10,647 bases of DNA from VRUE01 sp033856275 (GTDB lineage Bacteria; Actinomycetota; Thermoleophilia; Solirubrobacterales; 70-9), in contig JAWVFJ010000057.1 of NCBI GenBank assembly GCA_033856275.1, forward strand, positions 1-10,647, read 5' to 3'. The notes beneath the pieces were generated by a model, which was given only the letters and a program-made list of their open reading frames with translations, did no database searches and had not been told where the DNA came from. Below, in pieces: positions 1 to 6,594 of the stretch; positions within the stretch are counted from its first letter, which is position 1, and each line of letters opens with the position of its first letter. The position numbers and the translations under genes are program-made.

Positions 1-408
1 CTCGTCCTCGTCCGGCAAATGCCCGGCTCCGCCAAAGGCGTCATGTTCATCACGCTTGAAGATGAAAGCGCGAATGCCAACCTCATCGTTTGGCCTTCCG
101 TGTTCGAGAACAACCGCCGTCCCATCCTCCGCGCAAGCATGCTCGGCTGCCGGGGCAAGGTGCAGAACGCAAACAACGTCATTCATGTGATAGTTGAGCA
201 GGTCGTTGATCTGACGGCTGACCTCAAGCGGGTTTCAGGGCTAGATGGGGAGTTTCCGCTACTGGCCGGACGTGGGGATGAGGCCAGGCATGGTGGAAGC
301 GGGCTCGATAGCCGGGAGCCCAAACAGACCGTGCCGACGCCCCGCGATATCTATGTTCCCGATCTGCATATCGACACGTTGAAGGTGAAGGCGAGGAATT
401 TCCGTTGA
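1..408 (+). CDS. dnaE2: Error-prone DNA polymerase DnaE2, C-terminal end (5' partial)
   Basis: The reading frame is open from base 1 and stops with TGA at 406-408, leaving about 135 codons of the C-terminus. The stretch LVRQMPGSAKGVMFITLEDE, followed by NLIVWPSVFE, is the OB-fold (nucleic-acid-binding) segment near the end of DnaE-type polymerases. The final PDLHIDTLKVKARNFR matches the way alphaproteobacterial DnaE2 (ImuC) proteins end. DnaE2 is the alternative replicative-type polymerase that works with ImuA and ImuB in SOS translesion synthesis. The catalytic PHP and palm domains lie outside the window. The stop looks native, so this gene is not visibly interrupted by the island that follows. 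It is core genome in most Rhizobiales, which makes it the best candidate for the left chromosomal flank. Confidence 0.93.
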   Translation, partial: LVLVRQMPGSAKGVMFITLEDESANANLIVWPSVFENNRRPILRASMLGCRGKVQNANNVIHVIVEQVVDLTADLKRVSGLDGEFPLLAGRGDEARHGGSGLDSREPKQTVPTPRDIYVPDLHIDTLKVKARNFR

Positions 409-513
409 GCCTATCGTTTTCGCCTGACATGGAGGCGGCCCATCGGCGGACTAGGGAGTGTAGCTATACGCGTGGTTCTGCGAACCGGCAGCGTTTTGCG
501 CGAACATCTGTAG

Positions 514-532
514 TCGCTTCCCTAAAAAGCGA
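514..532. promoter_or_regulatory. Inverted repeat in the dnaE2 / nuclease leader
   Basis: TCGCTT (514-519) and AAGCGA (527-532) form a perfect 6-bp stem with a 7-nt loop. It lies in the 214-bp gap between dnaE2 and the nuclease gene at 623. No T-run follows on the plus strand, so it is not a clear rho-independent terminator; an operator is equally possible. A weak promoter-like pair (TTGTTT near 562 and ATAGAC near 585) lies downstream and could drive the nuclease. Nothing else gene-like is seen in 409-622. Confidence 0.3.
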
Positions 533-622
533 TACAATCACCCGATGCCACAATACCGCACTTGTTTTTGGGTGACTCGCTTCGATAGACTCCTTTCATA
601 GCTGTACAAGAGATGTCTGGAC

Positions 623-1378
623 ATGAAAGGCCCACGCCCGGATTGGGAAGTTTACGAGCGAATGATCGCACGCTTGATCGCAGATCAATCGGGGACGGAT
701 ATTTGCGTTACGCCGAATGCCAGGCTGACCGGTAAAATCAGCGGAATCGCGAGACAGATCGACGTGTTGATCGATGCGCGTCACGACACCGACAACACAC
801 GACGGCTTATCGTCGATGCCAAGCACCGGCAGCGAAAGGTAGACGTGAAAGACGTCGAAGAGTTCTTAGGTCTCGTGAAGGATGTCGGCGCGAGCCATGG
901 TTATCTCGTGACTTCTTCAGGCTTCACAAAGGGAGCCGAAAAGCGGGCACAGATGGCCGTATCGATCCGCATCGTGCCGGTCAACAGGCTTGAGAATTTT
1001 GATCCGTCGACATGGCCTGAATGTAAGAATCCGAATTGCAAGCATGGTCGTATTTTTTGGGACGGATATCCCGAAATGTCTTTGAAGCTTCTGCCCGTAG
1101 ATACTTTCGTCGAGCCGAAGCTACATACTGTTGCGTACCTACACTACGTGGGCAAGTGCGATCGCTGCGGTTTCTTTCACGTGTGGTGCATCACGTGCGA
1201 CGACATACTGCTGATCCCTCACGACAATGAGAACGACTACGGCCAGCAATGCCGCTGCGGGCTTCCGTGGTTCTGGCTCGCCTCGGTGGAAGAGGACAAT
1301 GAGGGGTGTAAATCAGCCGAACTTCACGCGGCGATAGGAATTGGTAAGGTGATCACCGTCGATAGACGAGGCCTATAA
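623..1378 (+). CDS. PD-(D/E)XK restriction endonuclease-like protein with C-terminal zinc ribbon (copy 1)
   Basis: This 251-residue protein has an N-terminal Mrr-like nuclease fold. RQIDVLID carries the first acidic residue (D47) and VDAKHR gives D65-x-K67; E12 in WEVYER may be the helix-1 glutamate. The conserved block RKVDVKDVEEF follows. The C-terminal half has cysteine pairs C134/C139, C179-x2-C182, C189-x2-C192 and C210-x-C212, as expected for a zinc ribbon. The architecture predicts a DNA nuclease with a zinc module for DNA or partner binding. The start is supported by residue-by-residue alignment with the N-terminus of the paralogue at 8041-8736, with no gap; the Shine-Dalgarno signal is weak. 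It converges on the next gene with only 17 bp between stops. Substrate and target specificity cannot be read from the sequence. The family call is from motifs only. Confidence 0.8.
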   Translation: MKGPRPDWEVYERMIARLIADQSGTDICVTPNARLTGKISGIARQIDVLIDARHDTDNTRRLIVDAKHRQRKVDVKDVEEFLGLVKDVGASHGYLVTSSGFTKGAEKRAQMAVSIRIVPVNRLENFDPSTWPECKNPNCKHGRIFWDGYPEMSLKLLPVDTFVEPKLHTVAYLHYVGKCDRCGFFHVWCITCDDILLIPHDNENDYGQQCRCGLPWFWLASVEEDNEGCKSAELHAAIGIGKVITVDRRGL

Positions 1379-1395
1379 GAGAAAATAATGGACGG

Positions 1396-2217
1396 CTAGT
1401 CGCTTGCGTTTCGGGTCGGACTCAAGATCTCGTTGGCCGCGAATTCGGTGAGGATATGCTCCCCCTCAGCAACGTTGCGTCGCCGTTCTAAAGCCAGCAC
1501 CATCGACTGCGTCAGGTGGTCGCCGAGATTGTCATCTGACAATTTCTTTCGACGCGCCTTTGCTCGAGCGATACGCTCGATCGCTCCGAAGTCAACCGGA
1601 TCAACGAGCGTGGCGACAACCTTTATGCGCTCGGCGAAATCTTCGACGGCCGCGAGACGCGTCCACCCGCGGGGAAAACCGCGCGCTGCCTCGATATCAT
1701 CAAGATCAATTCCAAGAGCTCTCACGCCGTCGGGCGTCAATGCTCTCTTTGGGCAGCTATAAAAGGGAAAGCGATCACCGAACCGCAAAACGATCTGCGC
1801 GAGTTTCCCAAGGTGTTCCCGGCCACAATCGACGACATCTCGATTCAACAAAACGGACGGGACGGCCTTAGCAGTCCCCGCGAAGCGGTGAGACCAAGAC
1901 GAACGCCTAGCGACACGCGCCATCGCCGTTCCCACGACAGAAACTCGACCTTCCTTTTGTGAGTAATTTCGAAGCTCCACAAAAAAGCGCGCGGCTGAGT
2001 CGGCGGCAAGTCTAGCCTGTTCGAGGGCCCACCATTCCGCAAAGCCGTCGATCTTCGAATATTCTTTCTGTAGCAGAAAGGTCACGCTTCGCGCCGCTGA
2101 AAGGAAGGCGTTCAGGTTGTAGCCGAACGCTTCGCCGCGCTCGCGTGCCATACGCTTCAGGAAGTATTCGGCCTCTAGAAGCCGCTCCTCGACGAGCAAG
2201 AGGCTTGTAAGGCGCAT
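1396..2217 (-). CDS. Hypothetical protein with degenerate HEPN-like motif
   Basis: I do not recognise the family. From the ATG at 2217 the protein has 273 residues. The first 90 or so residues look all-helical: LEAEYFLKRM, then FGYNLNAFLSAARSVTFLLQ, then FVELRNYSQKEG. This resembles HEPN-type helical domains, but the catalytic RNxxxH pattern reads R83-N84-Y-S-Q-K88, with Lys where His is expected, so RNase activity is doubtful. The C-terminal part is rich in Arg and Lys (IARAKARRKK) and has no clear motif. Two cysteines lie mid-protein but do not form a ribbon. Of the candidate starts, 2217 is chosen because GGAGGG lies about 4 nt upstream; ATG at 2220 or 2247 would add 1 or 10 residues. It is divergent from the Z1 gene and convergent with the nuclease. 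A role as a partner or regulator of the defence system is inferred from position only. Confidence 0.7.
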   Translation of the reverse strand: MRLTSLLLVEERLLEAEYFLKRMARERGEAFGYNLNAFLSAARSVTFLLQKEYSKIDGFAEWWALEQARLAADSAARFFVELRNYSQKEGRVSVVGTAMARVARRSSWSHRFAGTAKAVPSVLLNRDVVDCGREHLGKLAQIVLRFGDRFPFYSCPKRALTPDGVRALGIDLDDIEAARGFPRGWTRLAAVEDFAERIKVVATLVDPVDFGAIERIARAKARRKKLSDDNLGDHLTQSMVLALERRRNVAEGEHILTEFAANEILSPTRNASD

Positions 2218-2221
2218 CATA

Positions 2222-2227
2222 CCCTCC
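2222..2227 (-). promoter_or_regulatory. Shine-Dalgarno site deciding the start of the HEPN-like gene
   Basis: On the minus strand GGAGGG lies 4 nt before the ATG at 2217 and 1 nt before the ATG at 2220. It is the strongest ribosome-binding signal near this gene. It lies inside the reading frame that begins at 2247, so the longer form is less likely. Confidence 0.55.
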
Positions 2228-2277
2228 GCGTTGCCGGTCAAGGCCATGTTCTCTTGATGGTTGCGCGTTGTTTCGCC

Positions 2278-2285
2278 ATTATACT
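2278..2285. promoter_or_regulatory. Overlapping divergent -10 elements
   Basis: The minus strand reads TATAAT (2283 to 2278), a perfect -10 consensus, about 60 nt upstream of the ATG at 2217. The plus strand reads TATACT (2280-2285), about 50 nt upstream of the Z1 ATG at 2337. The two hexamers share four base pairs, so polymerase could bind for only one direction at a time. The -35 boxes are weak on both strands (GGGCTG on the minus strand at 17-bp spacing; TGGTTG on the plus strand at 16 bp). This is inference from motif matches only. Confidence 0.4.
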
Positions 2286-2336
2286 GGACATGCTGCTATC
2301 CAGCCCCGCCTTATTTTCGCTGCCGCCTGCAATTTC

Positions 2337-4415
2337 ATGATAATCGACGGATCCTTCTTTTGCCAGACACTTCAAGCACTTGGCTTGATTGATCCTGAGC
2401 TGACAGACGCCCAGCGCAATGCCGCCGAGATCATTGGCGCCGTGATGACCGCATACGGGGCCGATGCGGCAGGCGGGCTGGACACGGCCAGAATTCCGAA
2501 CACACCCGTCACCGGCTTGGTGTACGGCCGAATTCAGAGCGGAAAGACGCGCGCCATGATCGCGAGCACGGCGATGGCTTTCGATAACGGCTTCCGCGTC
2601 TCCGTCGTGATGACGAGCAACATCAACGATCTCGTCACTCAGACGCATGGCGACTTTTCGTTGGGTTTGCCAGGGCTCATGATGTTCACGAAAGACAACG
2701 ATCTTGGTCCGGAGGTCGCGAACACTCGTTTGCATCTTGAACGCGGAAACGGTCGCCTGTTGTTGATCTGCTCGAAGGGCGGCACGAGCCTACGCAATAT
2801 TTCGGGATTCCTTCGTGCTATCGGTGCCGAACGCTTTCCGTCTATTCTGTTCGACGATGAAGGCGATCAAGCCTCGCTCGACACCAACACGCGACGCAGA
2901 TCGCGATCGCCAGCGGTCGCCGTTGCTCCGAGCGCAATAAACGACATCATTCAAACCCGTCTTCGCACCGCAGTTCCGCGTCATGTCTATGTTAGCGTGA
3001 CGGGCACGCCACAGGCCGTTCTGCTGCAAAGCGCCGATTCCTCACATCGACCTTCTTTCATCGTGATGCTTCCACCCGGTGGGACGTATGTCGGCGGCAA
3101 CGCGTTCTTCAGTACGGAAGAACCAGAGGACAATCCTGCGCTTATCCGTCTGGTGACGGCCGGTGAGCAGCGGCAGTTGCTAAACCGCACGCAACCAATC
3201 CCTGCCGGGTTGAAGGAGTCCATTCTGTTCTTTTTGGTGTCTTCCGCTGCTGCGATAGTCAGGCTGGGGTTGGGCGAACGCGGATACTCCTATCTTTGCC
3301 ATCCCAGCCTAAAAAACGACGAGCAGGCGATCGCCGAGACCCGAATAAATCGTTATCTGACCGAGATTTACGGCGGCCTGCTAGACGGTGCAGCAGTCGA
3401 ACAGGAGCTTGAAGCGGCATATGAACAGTTGCGCACGACCCTAGGCGGCAACACGCCTAACTTCGATGTGATCAAACAGACGATCATTCAGCATCTGCCT
3501 GGTCGCCGCCTACTTGTGATCAATGCGAGGGTGAAGCGGCAAGGCATCGCCTATGGTCGCGGCCTCAATTTTCTTATTGGGGGAAACACTCTGGGGCGTG
3601 GCATAGCGATCCGCGATTTGCTCGTGACCTATTACGTCCGGGACGCACGCATTTCTCAGATCGACACCATGCATCAACATGCCCGGATGTATGGGTATCG
3701 CGAACGCACTTTGGACTACACACGCCTCTACATCCCGCGACACCTGTACTACCGATTCAGGGATATTCACGCGTCGGATCAGGATCTGCGCGAATTCATC
3801 GAGGGACATCGCGCTCAGCTTCCTGGCACGTTCCCGATCGAATTCACCTTCAACCTCCGCACGACACGTCCAGGTGTGCTCGACGTGAGTAAGATCGACA
3901 CACTCAACCCGGGAAAGCAAGTCTACCCTAACTACGTCATTATTCCACAGGAGCAGCGCGCCTACGGTAGGGTGCTGGCGCTTCTCGGCGAACACTTCGA
4001 CATCAGGAACGGGACGGAGTCTGACATTGAGGCAGTTGCCGGCGACGGCATTGAGATTGATGCAGCGGCGGCCGTAGCGTTGGTAAGTCTTATCAAAACA
4101 CGTTCGAGAAACACGTGGCGTGACACATCCATCCCAGCCATCATAAGGAAGGTAGCCGCAGGTTTCGATGGGCGACTCACGTTGCGTTTCCGTAGGGCGG
4201 AGCGACGGGTCGGAGAGGAGGGATTTATCTCTACCGGTACATTGTCGGGTGACGAGTTGAGAAATGCGCGCGCGGCGCACTTGCCAACCCTATGGATAAT
4301 GGCAGCGCGGACCAGCGCTGCTAGCGCCGGTGGCCCCGGACAGCGCTTCACGTATCCGACGCTGGTGATCCCGTCGCGCTATCCCTCCTTGTTCATGTTC
4401 AATAGGGGGTCATAA
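2337..4415 (+). CDS. Z1-domain superfamily II helicase-like ATPase
   Basis: The 692-residue protein shows the full helicase-like motor of the Z1 family. The Walker A motif GRIQSGKT is at residues 64-71, and the Walker B-like motif with the acidic pair is FDDEGDQAS at about 172-180. Motif III-like SVTGTPQA is at 220-227, motif V-like GGNTLGRG at 415-422, and the motif VI arginine-finger segment QHARMYGYR at 447-455. Z1 proteins are known from restriction-modification and anti-phage loci, where they accompany MutL/MORC-like ATPases and DNA methyltransferases; DNA translocation or remodelling is the expected job. The ATG at 2337 is preferred: an in-frame TTG at 2268 would extend the protein by 23 residues into the promoter region, with no ribosome site. 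No good Shine-Dalgarno site precedes 2337 either. The region after residue 470 (about 220 residues) is family-specific and has no motif I can name. The stop lies 17 bp from the end of the vsr gene on the other strand. Confidence 0.92.
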   Translation: MIIDGSFFCQTLQALGLIDPELTDAQRNAAEIIGAVMTAYGADAAGGLDTARIPNTPVTGLVYGRIQSGKTRAMIASTAMAFDNGFRVSVVMTSNINDLVTQTHGDFSLGLPGLMMFTKDNDLGPEVANTRLHLERGNGRLLLICSKGGTSLRNISGFLRAIGAERFPSILFDDEGDQASLDTNTRRRSRSPAVAVAPSAINDIIQTRLRTAVPRHVYVSVTGTPQAVLLQSADSSHRPSFIVMLPPGGTYVGGNAFFSTEEPEDNPALIRLVTAGEQRQLLNRTQPIPAGLKESILFFLVSSAAAIVRLGLGERGYSYLCHPSLKNDEQAIAETRINRYLTEIYGGLLDGAAVEQELEAAYEQLRTTLGGNTPNFDVIKQTIIQHLPGRRLLVINARVKRQGIAYGRGLNFLIGGNTLGRGIAIRDLLVTYYVRDARISQIDTMHQHARMYGYRERTLDYTRLYIPRHLYYRFRDIHASDQDLREFIEGHRAQLPGTFPIEFTFNLRTTRPGVLDVSKIDTLNPGKQVYPNYVIIPQEQRAYGRVLALLGEHFDIRNGTESDIEAVAGDGIEIDAAAAVALVSLIKTRSRNTWRDTSIPAIIRKVAAGFDGRLTLRFRRAERRVGEEGFISTGTLSGDELRNARAAHLPTLWIMAARTSAASAGGPGQRFTYPTLVIPSRYPSLFMFNRGS

Positions 4416-4432
4416 CGGGAGCGGTGGCTAAA

Positions 4433-4855
4433 TCAGAGACTGAGGGAGCGCTTCAATCGCTTGGATAGCTTTTCGGGGTGCTTGCATTGACACTCCCACA
4501 CCGTCACGACTTTCCAGCCGAGCTTCCTGACTTCTCTGGCATTGCGCCGGTCTCTTGCAACATTCTTCTCGAATTTATCGACCCAGAACGGAATCCGAGT
4601 CTTAGGCGTTGTCGCCTTGGAGCAAGATACATGGCGGTGCCAGAAACATCCATGGACGAAGATCACGCAGTTTCGGTCCGGCAAGACAATATCCGGCGTG
4701 CCGGGCAATGACCTTCTATGAAGTCGATATGGGATTTGAAGCGACCGCAGTATCTGCCGTACCGCCTGCTCGGGGGCCGAATGACGTTGCCGCACGCGCG
4801 CCATCAAAGCGCTTCTCTGCGGGTCGATCGGGCTAGAGCTTTTCTTCCTTTTCAT
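4433..4855 (-). CDS. vsr: Very short patch repair endonuclease (Vsr)
   Basis: Vsr nicks beside T:G mismatches that arise when 5-methylcytosine deaminates, starting repair back to C:G. The 140-residue protein has normal family length and the full signature. E29 sits in the first helix, D55 in LPGTPDIV is the catalytic metal ligand, and VIFVHGCFWHRH supplies H68 and H73. C70, H75, C78 and C122 fit the structural zinc site of E. coli Vsr, allowing small length shifts. FWVDKFEKNVARD and the terminal VTVWEC strands are also typical. It is the last gene of the operon with the methyltransferase and the GHKL ATPase, 31 nt behind the latter, which is the expected pairing with a cytosine-5 methylase. 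The N-terminus is a short basic extension (MKRKK). An internal ATG (residue 18) begins the conserved core, so the true start could lie there; no ribosome site separates the two. Confidence 0.95.
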   Translation of the reverse strand: MKRKKSSSPIDPQRSALMARVRQRHSAPEQAVRQILRSLQIPYRLHRRSLPGTPDIVLPDRNCVIFVHGCFWHRHVSCSKATTPKTRIPFWVDKFEKNVARDRRNAREVRKLGWKVVTVWECQCKHPEKLSKRLKRSLSL

Positions 4856-4886
4856 CGACTTTGGGCAACGTGGTGGGCCGATCCGA

Positions 4887-6593
4887 CTACTTGCGAGGTG
4901 CGCTCTTCTTTTTTGCAGCTGCTTTCTTTACCGCGGGCGGTTTTTCGGCCACCAAGGTCTTTATGCGAGCCTTGATGTTTTCATGTTTGAGGCTCAGCAA
5001 CGACTTCCCGTGGCTGGTCAAGAGTCCAGTGTGGCCGACGACATTTCTGACGGGTGCATATTCGATGGCATCATGTGTGAGAGACTTCTCGCCAGTGCTT
5101 CCTATCTTGCCTTCAACGGTAAACGCCAAATCGTCCATTCCGAGATAGTCGATATCTTTGTCGTTCTTCCGGATGGAAAAGCTTAGATTGGCTTTCGTCT
5201 TTCTTTTTGACTCCCTTTCTCGCCACTCTTGAGCTTCCGACTTCGTGCGCGGACTCAGCGTTAGCTTTCTCTCTCCGATGTACCGGCGCGCCAAGTTTTC
5301 TGACAGGAAGCAATCAACATACGACCCAATGTTGAACTCGGCGTCGTCTCGAAGTTCGTCTAGCCAGCCATCGACAACATCTCTTCTCGAGGAGGACGCG
5401 TCCGGAGAGTATTCTTCACGCGCTATAGTATAAAGATCCCGCGCCTTCCTCTGTTTCTTAGATTTCCGCGTGTTCTCTTCGTCGCCCTCCTCGCCGAGCT
5501 GTACACGAAGTTCGTCCCACTTGTCGAAGACCGCCGGAATTGCCTCATCCTTAAGGTATTTCAGCAGCGCGGCGAAATCTTCATCGCCATCGACGATGCC
5601 TTCGCGGCTGCTGGTGAAGGGATCGCTCCCCTTCTTGTCCATCTTGTCGAAGTGAATTTGCCCGTACAGATAGCTTTCGATGACCCGCTGTGTCGGTATG
5701 TGTCGGAGTATATTTTTTTCGCGCAATCGACCGTTTACGAAGAGGTCTATTGTCGCTCGTTCGTCGGTGCCCGTTATCTTCAGGTGTCTCGGCAATACAA
5801 CAGATGCGATGAAGCCCCGAACGGGAAGGGCGGTGGTAAGTTTAAGCGGCTTTTTCTTCAGCTGCGGAAGGGCCTTTACGAATTCGTCTTCGTACTTGTT
5901 GATGATCCACAGGAACTGCGTCTTTTCGAGCAAGTCGGTGAGATCGTCTAGGCCGACCTTTTCGTTGTTCACATATATGGAAAAATTCTTGTCCAACATC
6001 GAAAAGCGAAAGTATAAGGCAAGCATCTTCCGAATATGAGCGATCGAGCTCCTGATCTGCTCCTTTGTTTCTTCGAAAACGATGATGGTTCCGGACTGGT
6101 GATCCTTCGACAACGAATTGAGCAACTCGGGATTTGGTGCTTCTAGAGGATATTGATCTGGAGTCAGATCACGTCTGATCGCCCTGTCGAGTCCCGAATT
6201 GTCTATCGTTCCTCCGATATAACCTTTGCCTTTTTTCTTCGAGAAGATCGTGATCCGTTTGGCGCACGACAAGAGCGCCAATTTCCCGATGCCTTTCGCG
6301 CCGATGAAAGGGCGCTTGCCCGGTGTTTTCATTTGACCGGCGGTTCGCTTGGTATACCCGATCTTCAAAAATTTATTCTGAAAATCGTCAGCATCCATGC
6401 CGATGCCGTCATCTTTTATGCTGAACGATTCGTTGTCCTGATCAAAGTTGATCCAAATATTCTTGGCATCTGCGTCCCAAGAATTCGAAATGGCTTCGCC
6501 TAACACCGTGATGGAATTACGATAAAGATTTCGTCCCAAATGATTTAGGACGCTGAGTGATATTTCGAAGTTGAAACTGTTTGTAGGTGCCAT
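4887..6593 (-). CDS. GHKL-fold ATPase (MutL/MORC/Hsp90-like) of a restriction-type system
   Basis: The 568-residue protein opens with a Bergerat ATP-binding fold. The N box LGEAISNSWDADA supplies catalytic E33, Mg-binding N37 and D40. The G1 box is IKDDGIGMD (D61, G63-G65), and the glycine-rich lid is GAKGIGKLALLS at about 98-109. Such ATPases dimerise on ATP and act as clamps or sensors on DNA; in predicted restriction systems MutL/MORC-like members sit beside Z1 proteins, methylases and Vsr, as here. The middle (about residues 180-400) should hold the transducer domain. Near the C-terminus PVRNVVGHTGLL contains R516-N517-x3-H521, a match to the HEPN RNxxxH motif. The last 19 residues form a Lys/Ala/Pro-rich basic tail. 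The start is set by GAAGG six nt before the ATG at 6593, one nt after the methylase stop; the frame extends to 6659 but lacks that signal. By eye the gene is more AT-rich than dnaE2. Confidence 0.9.
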   Translation of the reverse strand: MAPTNSFNFEISLSVLNHLGRNLYRNSITVLGEAISNSWDADAKNIWINFDQDNESFSIKDDGIGMDADDFQNKFLKIGYTKRTAGQMKTPGKRPFIGAKGIGKLALLSCAKRITIFSKKKGKGYIGGTIDNSGLDRAIRRDLTPDQYPLEAPNPELLNSLSKDHQSGTIIVFEETKEQIRSSIAHIRKMLALYFRFSMLDKNFSIYVNNEKVGLDDLTDLLEKTQFLWIINKYEDEFVKALPQLKKKPLKLTTALPVRGFIASVVLPRHLKITGTDERATIDLFVNGRLREKNILRHIPTQRVIESYLYGQIHFDKMDKKGSDPFTSSREGIVDGDEDFAALLKYLKDEAIPAVFDKWDELRVQLGEEGDEENTRKSKKQRKARDLYTIAREEYSPDASSSRRDVVDGWLDELRDDAEFNIGSYVDCFLSENLARRYIGERKLTLSPRTKSEAQEWRERESKRKTKANLSFSIRKNDKDIDYLGMDDLAFTVEGKIGSTGEKSLTHDAIEYAPVRNVVGHTGLLTSHGKSLLSLKHENIKARIKTLVAEKPPAVKKAAAKKKSAPRK

Positions 6594-6594
6594 T

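Noticed and set aside
473..485. Hairpin GGTTC-TGC-GAACC after dnaE2
   Set aside because: A 3-nt loop and no downstream T-run. It does not fit a tRNA T-arm or a terminator and was too weak to list.
2238..2735. 165-codon open frame on the minus strand crossing the divergent promoter
   Set aside because: It overlaps the Z1 Walker A region in antisense, and its translation shows no domain-like pattern.
3510..4280. 256-codon open frame on the minus strand
   Set aside because: It is antisense to the Z1 gene, whose motifs V and VI lie in this stretch. It is an open frame due to GC-rich codon use.
4416..4432. Matching 17-bp gaps between the convergent gene pairs (1379-1395 and 4416-4432)
   Set aside because: The sequences of the two gaps differ and neither holds a terminator hairpin. 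Equal length is taken as coincidence.
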